Source of the DNA: DASSUW01 sp963774155
GTDB lineage: Bacteria; Actinomycetota; Thermoleophilia; Solirubrobacterales; Solirubrobacteraceae
NCBI GenBank assembly: GCA_963774155.1
Contig: CAVZDW010000001.1
Location: 89,023-153,022, forward strand
Direction: 5' to 3'
Length of the DNA: 64,000 nt
This document shows, piece after piece, positions 1 to 8,566 of the stretch. Made by a program: the position numbers and the translations under genes. The number at the start of each line of letters is the position of its first letter. The stretch's first letter is position 1. The notes beneath the pieces were generated by a model, which had not been told where the DNA came from, ran no database searches, and saw only the letters and a list, made by a program, of their open reading frames with translations.

Positions 1-108
1 TTGGACGTAGTCCGCGGGTGGTACACGGCGTCGTACATCCAGAGCGGTAGTCCGGAGTGTCGACCCGAGGCCGATGACGGGCGCGGGGGGAACTCCGATC
101 ATCTTCGG

Positions 109-597
109 ATGAGCGCGACGGTGGTCGACCGCAGCTTCCTGCTTCAGCGCGCGCAGCCCGCCCTGAGCGGGCTGATGGACGGCTCGCTGTCGACGCTCGC
201 TCCGATCTTCACGGTCGTGCTGGCGACGCACGACCCGATCACCGCGTTCTTCACCGGTCTCGCAACCGCCCTGGGGGCCGGGGTGAGCATGGCCTTCTCC
301 GAGGGGCTGTCGGACACCGGCGACCTCACCGGCCGCGGCAGCCCGGTCGTCCGCGGCTCCATCACCGGGCTCGGGACGTTCGTCGGCGGCGTCTTCCACA
401 CGCTGCCGTTCCTCATCCGCGACTACCACGTCGCGATCGCGGTCGCGGTCGTCGTGGTCGCGATCGAGCTGGTCTCGCTGGCGGTGCTGCGTGCGGTGGT
501 CTTCCGGACGAGCTTCGCGCGCTCGTTCGTCGCCATCACCGTCGGCGGCGCGCTCATCGCCTCGTTGAGCGCCGCGCTCGGCGCCGCCGCTGGATGA
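109..597 (+). CDS. VIT1/CCC1-like membrane protein (putative iron/manganese transporter domain)
   Basis: This 162-residue hydrophobic protein resembles the membrane half of MbfA/VIT1-type proteins, which export or store iron. What is seen: an N-terminal LSGLMDGSLSTLAPIF segment typical of the VIT first helix, then AFSEGLSDTGDLTGRG and about four more hydrophobic segments. The frame stays open back to base 1, but the upstream residues look like untranslated sequence, so the ATG at 109 is chosen. The ferritin-like domain that precedes VIT in MbfA is absent. It lies 24 bp upstream of the DoxX gene on the same strand, so the two may be co-transcribed. The substrate is not provable from sequence. 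Confidence 0.75.
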   Translation: MSATVVDRSFLLQRAQPALSGLMDGSLSTLAPIFTVVLATHDPITAFFTGLATALGAGVSMAFSEGLSDTGDLTGRGSPVVRGSITGLGTFVGGVFHTLPFLIRDYHVAIAVAVVVVAIELVSLAVLRAVVFRTSFARSFVAITVGGALIASLSAALGAAAG

Positions 598-621
598 GTT
601 GCCCACCTCAGAAAGGCTCCA

Positions 622-1179
622 ATGGATCTCGCACTGTTCATCGTTCGCATCGTCATCGGCCTGCTGTTCGTCGGCCACGGCGCCCAGAAGCTGTTCGGCG
701 TCTTCGGCGGCGCGGGCCTCAAGGGGACGGCGGACCGGTTCGAGGCCGCGGGCCTTCGGCCCGGGCGCCTGCATGCATGGGCGGCCGGCGGTGCCGAGCT
801 CGTGGGCGGCGCCCTGCTCGCCCTCGGACTGCTGACGCCGGTCGGCGCCGCGCTGGTGATCGCCGTGATGGTCGCCGCCGCCGTGACCGTCGGCCGGCCC
901 AAGGGCCTGTGGAACGTCAACGGCGGATATGAGTACAACCTCGTGCTGATCGCCGTCGCGTTCGCGCTCGCCGGCGTCGGCCCGGGCGGCTGGTCGCTCG
1001 ACGACGCGCTGGGGATCGACTGGTCGTCGACCGGCTGGGCGCTGGCCGCGCTCGCCGCCGGCCTGGTCGGCGGGCTCGGCGCGGTGTTCGTCAGGTCGCC
1101 AGCCGGCGCGTCGCCTCGGCGACGAGGACGAGCGCAAACAGCAGGCCAAGCTGCTGCAGCAGCCCGACGACGTACGTAA
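622..1179 (+). CDS. DoxX family membrane protein
   Basis: A 185-residue integral membrane protein with the DoxX signature: an N-terminal helix ending GLLFVGHGAQKLFG, then a GGxELxGG-like helix and a third pair of hydrophobic helices. DoxX-family proteins are often tied to redox or thiol stress, but their biochemistry is poorly defined. An AGAAAGG stretch-like purine-rich leader (AGAAAGG) precedes the ATG. The last 30 residues are low-complexity, basic and rich in Ala/Arg/Gln, and they are encoded opposite the 3' end of the metallopeptidase gene (89-bp tail-to-tail overlap). That tail is probably just the reading frame running on to its first stop. Confidence 0.8.
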   Translation: MDLALFIVRIVIGLLFVGHGAQKLFGVFGGAGLKGTADRFEAAGLRPGRLHAWAAGGAELVGGALLALGLLTPVGAALVIAVMVAAAVTVGRPKGLWNVNGGYEYNLVLIAVAFALAGVGPGGWSLDDALGIDWSSTGWALAALAAGLVGGLGAVFVRSPAGASPRRRGRAQTAGQAAAAARRRT

Positions 1180-1777
1180 GCGCCGCGGCGTTGAGCACGC
1201 GCTCGACCTCGCTGGTCTCCTCGGCGTCGGTGAAGCCCGTACCGCGGAGCAGCGTGAGCGCGCGACGGCTCGCGCCGAACTCGACGGGCAGGGTGGCGAG
1301 CGCGAAGATGACCATCCCGGCGACGTAGGCGAGCGACAGCACCATGAGGAGCGGGATGCCGAACCAGAAGCCGCCGATGAAGAAGAACCCGGACCAGGGC
1401 GCGAGCTTGGCGAGCGGCTCACCGACCGAGAGGCGCGCGCGGTACACCCGGCTGCCCTCCGCGTCCTGGTAGGCGTGAGCCACCTCGTGGGCGGCGATCC
1501 CGACGGCCGCCACGCTGCGCTCGTGCGCGACCGTCTCGGACAGCCGCAGTTTCCGAGCGGAGCCGTCGTAGTGGTCGCTGAGGAACCCGGGCGTCAGCTC
1601 GAGGCGCACCTGAGCGAGGCCGTGGGCGTCCAGCAACGTCCTCGCCAGCTCCGCGCCCGTGACACCGGCGCGATTGGCGACGCCGCGGTAGCGCGTGAAC
1701 ACGGATCGCACGCGCCGCTGCACGAAGATCCCGGCGACGAGCGGGACGAGCAGCAGCAGCCAGAACAGCTCGATCAT
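1091..1777 (-). CDS. YugP-type neutral zinc metallopeptidase
   Basis: A 228-residue membrane-anchored metallopeptidase of the YugP (Zn_peptidase_2) family. It opens with a hydrophobic helix (residues 1-17). The zinc motif HEVAH lies near residue 97, in GIAAHEVAHAYQD, and two hydrophobic helices follow, with a further C-terminal helix. The family is about 225-235 residues long, so the gene is full length. It is separated from the upstream pyruvate oxidase gene by only 12 bp on the same strand, which suggests read-through from that gene. Its physiological substrate is unknown. Confidence 0.85.
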   Translation of the reverse strand: MIELFWLLLLVPLVAGIFVQRRVRSVFTRYRGVANRAGVTGAELARTLLDAHGLAQVRLELTPGFLSDHYDGSARKLRLSETVAHERSVAAVGIAAHEVAHAYQDAEGSRVYRARLSVGEPLAKLAPWSGFFFIGGFWFGIPLLMVLSLAYVAGMVIFALATLPVEFGASRRALTLLRGTGFTDAEETSEVERVLNAAALTYVVGLLQQLGLLFALVLVAEATRRLAT

Positions 1778-1789
1778 CGTGCGCGTCGG

Positions 1790-3541
1790 TCAGCGAACGG
1801 GGGTCGGGTGCGGGATGTTGCGCAGGTTCGTCCGGGCGAGATCGACCATGGCTCCGACGCCGCCGTCGAGGACGATCTTGCCCGCGGCGAGGGCAAAGCC
1901 CTTGACCTGGGCGGCGGTGATGTGCGGCGGGATCGAGAGGGCGTTGGGGTCGGTGACGAGGTCCACGAGTGCCGGGCCGGGATGCGCCAGCGCTTCGGTC
2001 AGTCCCGCACGGACATCGGTCGGCTGCTCGACGCGGACGGCGTGGATGCCGATCGCGCGGGCGATCGCGGCGTAGTCGAAGGTGCCGTTGCCGGTCTGAT
2101 AGTCGGGTAGCCCGTCGACCATCATCTCGAGCTTGATCATGCCGAGCGCCGAGTTGTTGAAGGTGATGATCTTGACCGGCAGCTGGTGCAGCGCGACGGT
2201 CAAGAGCTCGCCCAGGAGCATGCCCAGGCCGCCGTCGCCGGACATCGAGATGACCTGGCGGCCGGGGTAGGCCAGCTGCGCCCCGATGGCGTGCGGCAGC
2301 GCGTTGGCCATCGAGCCGTGCAGGAACGAGCCGATCACCCGCCGCCGGCCGTTGGGCGTGACGTAGCGTGCCGCCCAGACGTTGTTCATCCCGGTGTCGA
2401 CCGTGAACACGGCATCCTCGGAGGCGACCTCGTCGAGGATCTTGGCGGCGTACTCGGGGTGGATCGGCAGGTGCTGCTCGATGTCATGCGTGTAGGCGTC
2501 GACGGCGTGCTCGAGCGCCGCGGCATGCCCGCGCAGCATGCGGTCCAGGAACGCCCGGTCGCCCTTCTGCTCGAGCAGCGGCAGCACCGCTTTGAGCGTC
2601 GCGCCCACGTCGCCGTGGACGGCGAGCTCGAGCGGCGTGCGGCGACCCAGGCGGCTGGCATCGTGATCGACCTGGATCGTCCGCGCGCCCGGCAGGAACG
2701 CGTCGTAGGGGAAGTCGGTGCCGAGCAGCAGCAGCAGGTCGGCCTCGTGGGTGGCGTCGTAGCAGGCGCCGTAGCCGAGCAGGCCGCTCATGCCGACGTC
2801 GTACGGGTTGTCGTACTGGATCCACTCCTTGCCGCGCAGCGAGTGACCGATCGGGCTGTGGAGCTTCCCCGCCAGCGCCATCACCTCGGCGTGCGCGTCC
2901 TTGGAGCCCGCCCCGCAGAACAGCGTGACCGTCTCCGCCGCGTTGAGGCGCGCCGCCAGCGCCTCGACCTGATCGCCGGGCGGCACGATCGCCGCGCGCC
3001 CGGGCGCCGGCGCGCTCTCGCCGGTGGGACTCGGCGCCTGGCGATGAAACACGTCACCGGACACCACGAGGACCGACACGCCGCCCAGGCCGAGCGAGTG
3101 CTGGACCGCGCTGCGGGCCAGCCGCGGCATCTGCTCCGCCTGGCTGACGAGCTCGCAGAAGTGGCTGCACTCGCCGAACAGGCGCTCCGGGTGCGTCTCC
3201 TGGAAGTAGCTCGTGCCGACCTGCACGCTCGGGATGTGCGACGCGATCGCCAGCACCGGCGCGCCCGTGCGGTGCGCGTCGTACAGACCCTGGACGAGAT
3301 GCACGTTGCCCGGCCCGCAACTGCCGGCACAGACCGCCAACCGGCCCGTCAGCTGGGCCTCGGCCGCCGCGGCGAACGCTCCCGCCTCCTCGTTGCGCAC
3401 GTGCACCCACTCGATCCCGTCGCTGCGGCGGATCGCGTCGACGAGCGGGTTCAGGCTGTCCCCGACCACGCCGTAGATCCGCTCGACCCCGGCCTGGCGG
3501 AGGACCTCGATCAACTGGTCGGCGAGCGTCGGCCTTCTCAT
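1790..3541 (-). CDS. poxB: Pyruvate dehydrogenase (quinone)/pyruvate oxidase, thiamine diphosphate enzyme
   Basis: A 583-residue ThDP-dependent enzyme of the PoxB type, which oxidatively decarboxylates pyruvate to acetate and CO2 and passes electrons to the quinone pool. The N-terminal pyrimidine-binding domain carries the conserved Glu in HVRNEEAGAFAA (about residue 50). A central FAD-type domain follows. The cofactor-binding GDGGLGM motif is near residue 430, with the closing NN about 27 residues later. Length matches E. coli PoxB (572). The open frame extends 83 codons further upstream, but the ATG at 3541 is preceded by GAGGAG at good spacing and starts the family homology (RRPTLADQLIEVL). 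Related acetolactate synthase-type enzymes are possible, but the overall pattern favours PoxB. Confidence 0.88.
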   Translation of the reverse strand: MRRPTLADQLIEVLRQAGVERIYGVVGDSLNPLVDAIRRSDGIEWVHVRNEEAGAFAAAAEAQLTGRLAVCAGSCGPGNVHLVQGLYDAHRTGAPVLAIASHIPSVQVGTSYFQETHPERLFGECSHFCELVSQAEQMPRLARSAVQHSLGLGGVSVLVVSGDVFHRQAPSPTGESAPAPGRAAIVPPGDQVEALAARLNAAETVTLFCGAGSKDAHAEVMALAGKLHSPIGHSLRGKEWIQYDNPYDVGMSGLLGYGACYDATHEADLLLLLGTDFPYDAFLPGARTIQVDHDASRLGRRTPLELAVHGDVGATLKAVLPLLEQKGDRAFLDRMLRGHAAALEHAVDAYTHDIEQHLPIHPEYAAKILDEVASEDAVFTVDTGMNNVWAARYVTPNGRRRVIGSFLHGSMANALPHAIGAQLAYPGRQVISMSGDGGLGMLLGELLTVALHQLPVKIITFNNSALGMIKLEMMVDGLPDYQTGNGTFDYAAIARAIGIHAVRVEQPTDVRAGLTEALAHPGPALVDLVTDPNALSIPPHITAAQVKGFALAAGKIVLDGGVGAMVDLARTNLRNIPHPTPVR

Positions 3542-3702
3542 CTGGATCTCCTCGGGAGGGTGCCGGAGTCGAGCCGCGAAGCATCGCCTGCCGCTGGACT
3601 CGTGTCGTCGGCCCAGGGACGTCTCTTTGCGGCTACGCCCCAGGACGCACGCCCAATACGCGTCTCCGGCCCGACGACGGACGGGCGCGGGCTCCGGAGC
3701 AT

Positions 3703-4779
3703 GTGCGGATGACGATGAGCGCTGCAGCGGGCCGCGAGGCGATCGGTGCGGCGCTGCCCGCCTTCGTGACGATCGCGGCCCTGCTGGCACTCGGGGCGCT
3801 TGCCGAAGCCGAGGGCCTGTTCGACCGGTCCGCGAGGTGGATCGGGCGGCTGCCGGGGAACGGAGCGGCGCTCTACGCCGGCTGCGCGGCTCTGGTCGTG
3901 GCGACGACGGCGCTGTTCAACCTCGACACCGCGGTCGTCTTCGTCACCCCCGTGGTGATCCGGGCGGCGATGCTCCGCGGTCTCGATCCGCTGCCGTTCG
4001 CGTACCTCGCGATCCTGGGCGCGAACGCCGGCTCGCTGCTCACGCCGGCGGCCAACCCGACCACGTTGATCCTCCTCGACGCCGGCGGGCAGGGCGGCGG
4101 GGCGCTCTTCGCGGCGTCGTGGGCCGGGGCGGTGATCGCGGCCGCGGCCGTCGTCGGCGCGCTGGCGCTCGTGAGCCGCCGGCGCCTGCTGGCGCCGGCG
4201 GGCGCCGCGGCTGCGGCCGGCGATCGGGTCGAGCGGAGGGGATGGCTGTCGCTCGCCGGGGTGATCGCGGTCGCGGTGAGCGTGTTCACCGTACGGGCGC
4301 CCGCGCTGCCCGTCGCCGCCGCGGCCGTCGCGGTGCTCTCCGCCGCCGTGGTCCGCGGCACGACGACCTGGCGGGCTGCCGTCCGGTCGGCGGAGCCCCT
4401 CAAGCTCTGCCTGCTCTTCGCGCTCGCCGTCGCCGCCGGGTGGATCGGGCGCGCGGTCGACCTCGGCGCCGTCGTCGCCGGCCTCGGGCCGGCCATGACC
4501 ACGGTCGCGGGCGTCGTCGCCGCGCTCGCGTTCAACAACCTGCCGGCGGCGTCCGCGTTCGGCGGCGTCGACCCTGACCGGCTGCCGTACCTGCTGCTCG
4601 GGCTCAACCTCGGACCCAACCTGGCCGTGACCGGCGCGCTCTCCGCCCTGCTCTGGTGGACCGCCGCACGCCGCGCCGGTGTGCGGCCGTCGGTGGGCAC
4701 GTTCTCGGTCCTCGGCGCCTTGACGACGGTCCCGGCCCTGGTGCTCGCGTTCTACGGCCTGCACGGCCTCAGGCACTGA
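3703..4779 (+). CDS. ArsB/SLC13-like anion permease
   Basis: A 358-residue polytopic membrane protein with about ten hydrophobic segments, resembling the ArsB/NhaD/SLC13 (ion transporter superfamily) permeases. Diagnostic pieces are FNLDTAVVFVTPVVI and the LTPAANPTTLILL loop near residue 110, matched by NNLPAASAFG near residue 280. These are the paired hairpin loops of this fold. It is shorter than ArsB (about 430). Starts at GTG 3703, ATG 3709 and ATG 3715 are all in frame; 3709 is equally likely. It is divergent from poxB and converges with DUF421 with an 11-bp tail overlap. Arsenite, sodium/proton or dicarboxylate transport cannot be separated by eye. Confidence 0.75.
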   Translation: MRMTMSAAAGREAIGAALPAFVTIAALLALGALAEAEGLFDRSARWIGRLPGNGAALYAGCAALVVATTALFNLDTAVVFVTPVVIRAAMLRGLDPLPFAYLAILGANAGSLLTPAANPTTLILLDAGGQGGGALFAASWAGAVIAAAAVVGALALVSRRRLLAPAGAAAAAGDRVERRGWLSLAGVIAVAVSVFTVRAPALPVAAAAVAVLSAAVVRGTTTWRAAVRSAEPLKLCLLFALAVAAGWIGRAVDLGAVVAGLGPAMTTVAGVVAALAFNNLPAASAFGGVDPDRLPYLLLGLNLGPNLAVTGALSALLWWTAARRAGVRPSVGTFSVLGALTTVPALVLAFYGLHGLRH

Positions 4780-5302
4780 CGGCGGCATGGCGCGCACGCC
4801 ATGCCCCAGCCGCTTCGCGTCCCATGACCGCCAGGTGCCCGTCCGGCTCCAGCACGATGAGGTCGACGTCGGCGAGCCTCTCGAAGCCGCGCTCGAGCGC
4901 GGCCGAGTGCAGCTCCTCCTCGGTGATCACCTCGGATCGCAGCGCCCGCTCGTGCAGCCGGCCGTGCTCGAGCAGCACGGTCGGCGTTCCCTCGAGGATC
5001 CTGCTGGCCCGCCGGCTGCGGAACACCACGCGCACGAACAGGTAGTTGACGACGAACAGCGTCGTCGCCCCGACGATCCCGCCGATGAGCGAGTTGTCGG
5101 CGCCGATCATCGCGTTCTGGAGGGCGTTGGAGACCAGCAGCAGGACGGCGAGGTCGAGCACGTTGATCTGGCCGAGCTCGCGCTTGCCCCCGAGCCGGAG
5201 CGCCACGACGAGGAAGACGAAGACGAGCAGCGACCGCACGACCTTCTCGAGCAGCGAGACCTGCGGGACGAAGAGGTCGCCCGCGAGCGACGCGATCAGC
5301 AC
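4769..5302 (-). CDS. DUF421/YetF-type membrane protein
   Basis: A 177-residue protein with three N-terminal hydrophobic helices (residues 15-95) followed by a soluble C-terminal domain. Characteristic DUF421 features are ALRLGGKRELGQINVLDLAV and the later VLLEHGRLHERALRSEVIT, followed by an EEL helix and VDLIVLEPDG. The family includes YetF-like proteins of spore-formers, and its role is unknown. The start is GTG at 5302, two bases after the stop of the upstream secreted-protein gene, so translation is probably coupled. It is the last gene of the protease-FtsH operon on this strand. Confidence 0.85.
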   Translation of the reverse strand: MLIASLAGDLFVPQVSLLEKVVRSLLVFVFLVVALRLGGKRELGQINVLDLAVLLLVSNALQNAMIGADNSLIGGIVGATTLFVVNYLFVRVVFRSRRASRILEGTPTVLLEHGRLHERALRSEVITEEELHSAALERGFERLADVDLIVLEPDGHLAVMGREAAGAWRARHAAVSA

Positions 5303-5304
5303 GG

Positions 5305-5799
5305 TCAGATCGCGCCGGCGAGCGCCGGCAGCGGGTCGGCGCCGTCGCTGAAGCTCAGCAGCCAGCGCCGGCCGCTACGCACGAAGTCGACTGTGCCGGC
5401 GGTGCCGTCCGAAGCCACGACGGCGACGGTCGCGAGGTCGGCCTGGACGCCGACGTCGCGCACGCTCACCCGCAGCCGCGGCACGTTGGCCATCAGGCTC
5501 TCGAGCGTGCTCTCACACCCGTCTCCCTGCGCGTTCTCGGCGCGGACGACGGCGGGATCGACGAGCTCCCCGGGCCGGCACAGCCGCCGGACGTTGCCGG
5601 CGTCGTAGGCGCGCTCGACGTCGGCGAGCGCGCGCAGCACCGCTCGCGTGGTGCCGGTCGCCTTCACCGGCGTGGGGGTGGCGACGGCCGCGGGCTGCTC
5701 GCTGGTCGTCGCGGTCGCCGGTCCGCGGGCGGCCTGGACGACGAACCCGGCGACGACCAGGACCAGCACCACGAGGATCACGCCGCGTCGCTGGGTCAT
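5305..5799 (-). CDS. Membrane-anchored hypothetical protein (possible NTF2-like fold)
   Basis: A 164-residue protein starting at MTQRRGVILVV. A single N-terminal transmembrane segment (about residues 5-25) is followed by a Thr/Pro/Ala linker and a globular extracytoplasmic domain. The segment AVLRALADVERAYDAGNVRRLC, and a C-terminal strand ending GRRWLLSFSDG, look like a SnoaL/NTF2-like helper domain; that is inference. The frame is open 61 codons further upstream, inside the 3' part of ftsH, but the membrane start at 5799 fits the 22-bp gap after ftsH. It is the third gene of the S1C protease-ftsH-this-DUF421 operon. Confidence 0.7.
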   Translation of the reverse strand: MTQRRGVILVVLVLVVAGFVVQAARGPATATTSEQPAAVATPTPVKATGTTRAVLRALADVERAYDAGNVRRLCRPGELVDPAVVRAENAQGDGCESTLESLMANVPRLRVSVRDVGVQADLATVAVVASDGTAGTVDFVRSGRRWLLSFSDGADPLPALAGAI

Positions 5800-5821
5800 G
5801 GCCGGTGGCGGAACGGACGCA

Positions 5822-7765
5822 TCACGCCGCGATCGGGAGGGGGTCCCGCCCGCCCGGGCGGGTCGGCGGCTCGAGCCCGGCGGCGCGGTAGGCGGCGTCC
5901 TGGTCGAGCGTCTCCTGCTCCAGGAGCGCCGCGGCGAGCTCGTCCAGCCGCTTGCGCTCGTCGCGAAGGAGCCGGACCGCATCCTCGCGCGCGGCCGCCA
6001 CGATCCGGCGGACCTCGCGGTCGATCTCGCGGTGCGTGCTCTCGCTGACGGAGGGGGCGGGCACGGTCATGGCGCCGGGGATGTCGGAGTCCGGCAGCGC
6101 GACCGGTCCCAGCTCGTCGCTCATGCCCCAGCGGACCACCATCGCGTGCGCGACCTCGGTCAGCTGCTGGATGTCGGACTCGGCGCCGGTGGTGCGGTCG
6201 CCGAACACGATCTCCTCGGCCGCGCGACCGGCGATGGCGACGCGGATCCTCGCCAGCAGCTCGCGCTCGTCGTAGTTGAAGCGGTCGGCGTCCGGGGCGG
6301 AGTGGGTCACGCCGAGCGCGGGCCCGCGCGGGATGATCGAGATCTTGCGGACCGGATCGGCGCCGGGCGTGAGCATGCCCACCAGCGCGTGCCCGGACTC
6401 GTGGTAGGCCGTCCGGCGCCGGTCCTCCGGGCTGAGGACGATCTTCCGCTCGGCTCCCAGGATGACCCGTTCGAGCGCGTCGGTGAAGTCGCGCTGCTCG
6501 ACGCGCTCGTGGTCGCGCCGGGTCGCGAGCAGCGCGGCCTCGTTGGCGAGGTTGGCCAGATCCGCTCCCACCATCCCGGGGGTGGTGGCGGCGAGCGCGC
6601 CGAGGTCGACGTCGTCGGCCAGCGGGAGCGTGCGCGTGTGCACCTCCAGGATCTGCCGGCGGCCGGCGCTGTCCGGCGGCTGCACCGCGATGCGGCGATC
6701 GAAGCGGCCCGGGCGCAGGAGCGCCGGGTCGAGGACCTCCGCGCGGTTCGTCGCCGCCAGCACCACGACGCCGGTGCCCGGCTCGAAGCCGTCCATCTCG
6801 GTGAGGATCTGGTTGAGCGTCTGCTCGCGCTCGTCGTTGCCTCCCATGATCCCGCCCGCGACGCGGGCGCGGCCGATCGCGTCGAGCTCGTCGATGAACA
6901 CGATCGCCGGCGCGGCCGCCTTGGCCTGCTCGAAGAGGTCGCGGGCGCGCGACGCGCCGACCCCGACGATCATCTCCACGAACTCCGAAGCCGACATCGA
7001 GAAGAACGGCACGCGCGCCTCGCCCGCCACCGCTCGCGCGAGCAGCGTCTTGCCCGTCCCCGGCGCCCCCGACAGGAGCACGCCGCGCGGGACGCGGCCG
7101 CCGAGCCGGCGGTAGCGCTCAGGGCGCCGCAGGTAGTCGACGATCTCCGCCAGCTCGTCCTTGGCGTCGTCGATCCCGGCGACGTCCGCAAACGTCGTGT
7201 GCGTCGCCTCGCCCTCGACTCGACGGGCACGCGAGCGCGAGAAGGCGCCGAGCGGGCCGCCGCCTCCCATCAGCGAGCTGGCTCGGCGCGAGAGCCAGAC
7301 GAACACGCCGATCAGCAGCACCACCGGGCCGAAGCCGACGAGCAGCGACACGAGCACCCCAGGGCCGGCGTCCGGCGGGCTGGCGTTGACGGTCACCTTC
7401 CCCTTCGCCAGATCGGCCGTCAGCGCGTCGTCGTCGGCGAACGACGGCACCTGGGTCTCGAAGTCGGTGACCGCGTCAGAGCTGCCCGGGACCTTCACCG
7501 ACTTCCGGAACGTGCCCTGGATCGTGCCGGTGTCGGTGGACGAGATCTCCGACACGTTGCCGCTCTTGACCTGGTCGAGGAACAGCGGGCTGTAGGCGAT
7601 CGTCGGCCGCGCGGGGCCGCCGTAGAGCGCGCCCGCCACCACCCAGTTGATGAGCAGCAGCACGGCGGCGACGATGAGGTACCGGCGCACGTTGCGCGAC
7701 CGGTACCACGGCGGCCCCGACCCCTGGGGCGTGGGCGTGGGCGTAGGGGTGGTGGGATCGGTCAA
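5822..7765 (-). CDS. ftsH: ATP-dependent zinc metalloprotease FtsH
   Basis: A 647-residue membrane AAA+ protease that degrades misfolded or regulatory membrane and cytosolic proteins. A Thr/Pro-rich N-terminus leads into a first transmembrane helix (about residues 25-45). A periplasmic domain and a second helix (VSLLVGFGPVVLLIGVFVWL) follow. Then come Walker A GAPGTGKT (near residue 230), Walker B VFIDELDAIG, the second region of homology ATNRAEVLDPALLRPGRFDR, and the protease motif HESGH (near 457). The frame is open through the upstream gene. The start is taken as TTG 7765, which overlaps the upstream stop in TTGA and gives the normal family length. Coupling to a secreted S1C protease suggests joint envelope quality control. 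Confidence 0.9.
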   Translation of the reverse strand: MTDPTTPTPTPTPQGSGPPWYRSRNVRRYLIVAAVLLLINWVVAGALYGGPARPTIAYSPLFLDQVKSGNVSEISSTDTGTIQGTFRKSVKVPGSSDAVTDFETQVPSFADDDALTADLAKGKVTVNASPPDAGPGVLVSLLVGFGPVVLLIGVFVWLSRRASSLMGGGGPLGAFSRSRARRVEGEATHTTFADVAGIDDAKDELAEIVDYLRRPERYRRLGGRVPRGVLLSGAPGTGKTLLARAVAGEARVPFFSMSASEFVEMIVGVGASRARDLFEQAKAAAPAIVFIDELDAIGRARVAGGIMGGNDEREQTLNQILTEMDGFEPGTGVVVLAATNRAEVLDPALLRPGRFDRRIAVQPPDSAGRRQILEVHTRTLPLADDVDLGALAATTPGMVGADLANLANEAALLATRRDHERVEQRDFTDALERVILGAERKIVLSPEDRRRTAYHESGHALVGMLTPGADPVRKISIIPRGPALGVTHSAPDADRFNYDERELLARIRVAIAGRAAEEIVFGDRTTGAESDIQQLTEVAHAMVVRWGMSDELGPVALPDSDIPGAMTVPAPSVSESTHREIDREVRRIVAAAREDAVRLLRDERKRLDELAAALLEQETLDQDAAYRAAGLEPPTRPGGRDPLPIAA

Positions 7766-8508
7766 GTGCTCGTGGCGATCAGGCGGTCGGCGACGCTCCG
7801 GACGGTGTTGCTCGGGATGGCGAAGCCGATGCCGACGGCCGGCGTGTTGCCGAACTCGGGGTCGAGCGCCGCGAGCGTGGGCACGCCGACGACGTGGCCG
7901 GAGAGGTCGACGAGCGCGCCGCCGGAGTTGCCGGGGTTGATCTCGGCGCTCGTCTGGATGACGTTCGAGAGCGTGACCCCGTTGCCCTCGTTGACCTGGC
8001 GGTTGAGCGAGGAGACGATGCCCTGGGTGACGCTCGACTGCAGGCCGAGCGGGTTGCCGATCGCGAACACGATGTCGCCCGACCTGACGTCGGAGGAGTC
8101 GTCGAACGTGGCGGGCGCGGGCGTCGTGTCGTCGAGGTGGATCACCGCGACGTCGTTCGACGGATCGGTGCCGACGAGCGTCGCCTTGTGCTTCTCGCCG
8201 CGGGCGAGCGTCACGACGAACGAGCGCGAGTTGCCCGCCACGTGGGCGTTGGTGACGATGTTGCCGTTGTCGTCGTAGACGATGCCCGACCCGAGGCCCA
8301 CGTTGCTCTCGATCTGGACGACCTGCGGCGAGACGCGGTCGACGACCTGCACGAACTGCTCCTGGACGGCGGTTGCCCCGCCGGCGACGGCCGTGGTGGC
8401 GGTACCGGAGGAGCTGTCGCTGCTGCCGCATCCGGCGAGCACGGCGAGCGCCACGAGCACCGAGGCAGTCGCCGCGATCGGGCGCCGCCGGAAGTTGATC
8501 TTGGTCAT
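7762..8508 (-). CDS. Trypsin-like S1C serine protease lipoprotein (HtrA-like, no PDZ domain)
   Basis: A 248-residue secreted protease of the DegP/HtrA (S1C) family. A basic N-terminus and hydrophobic stretch end in the lipobox LAGC (about residue 26), so the protein should be lipid-anchored outside the membrane. The catalytic triad is visible: His in VTNAHVAG, Asp in NDVAVIHLDD and Ser in INPGNSGGALVD. HtrA proteins normally carry one or two PDZ domains after the protease, but this one ends right after the protease domain (VADRLIATST). Its stop overlaps the TTG start of ftsH by four bases, so the two proteases are probably made together. Confidence 0.88.
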   Translation of the reverse strand: MTKINFRRRPIAATASVLVALAVLAGCGSSDSSSGTATTAVAGGATAVQEQFVQVVDRVSPQVVQIESNVGLGSGIVYDDNGNIVTNAHVAGNSRSFVVTLARGEKHKATLVGTDPSNDVAVIHLDDTTPAPATFDDSSDVRSGDIVFAIGNPLGLQSSVTQGIVSSLNRQVNEGNGVTLSNVIQTSAEINPGNSGGALVDLSGHVVGVPTLAALDPEFGNTPAVGIGFAIPSNTVRSVADRLIATST

Positions 8509-8566
8509 CGGTCGATGCTGACCGTCGCCGGGGGCGACGTCGTCGGCCGGCAGGCGGGTCTTGTCG

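Noticed and set aside
2186..3712. Plus-strand 508-codon open frame
   Set aside because: It is antisense to poxB; no domain, and Arg/Ala/Gly/Asp-biased composition.
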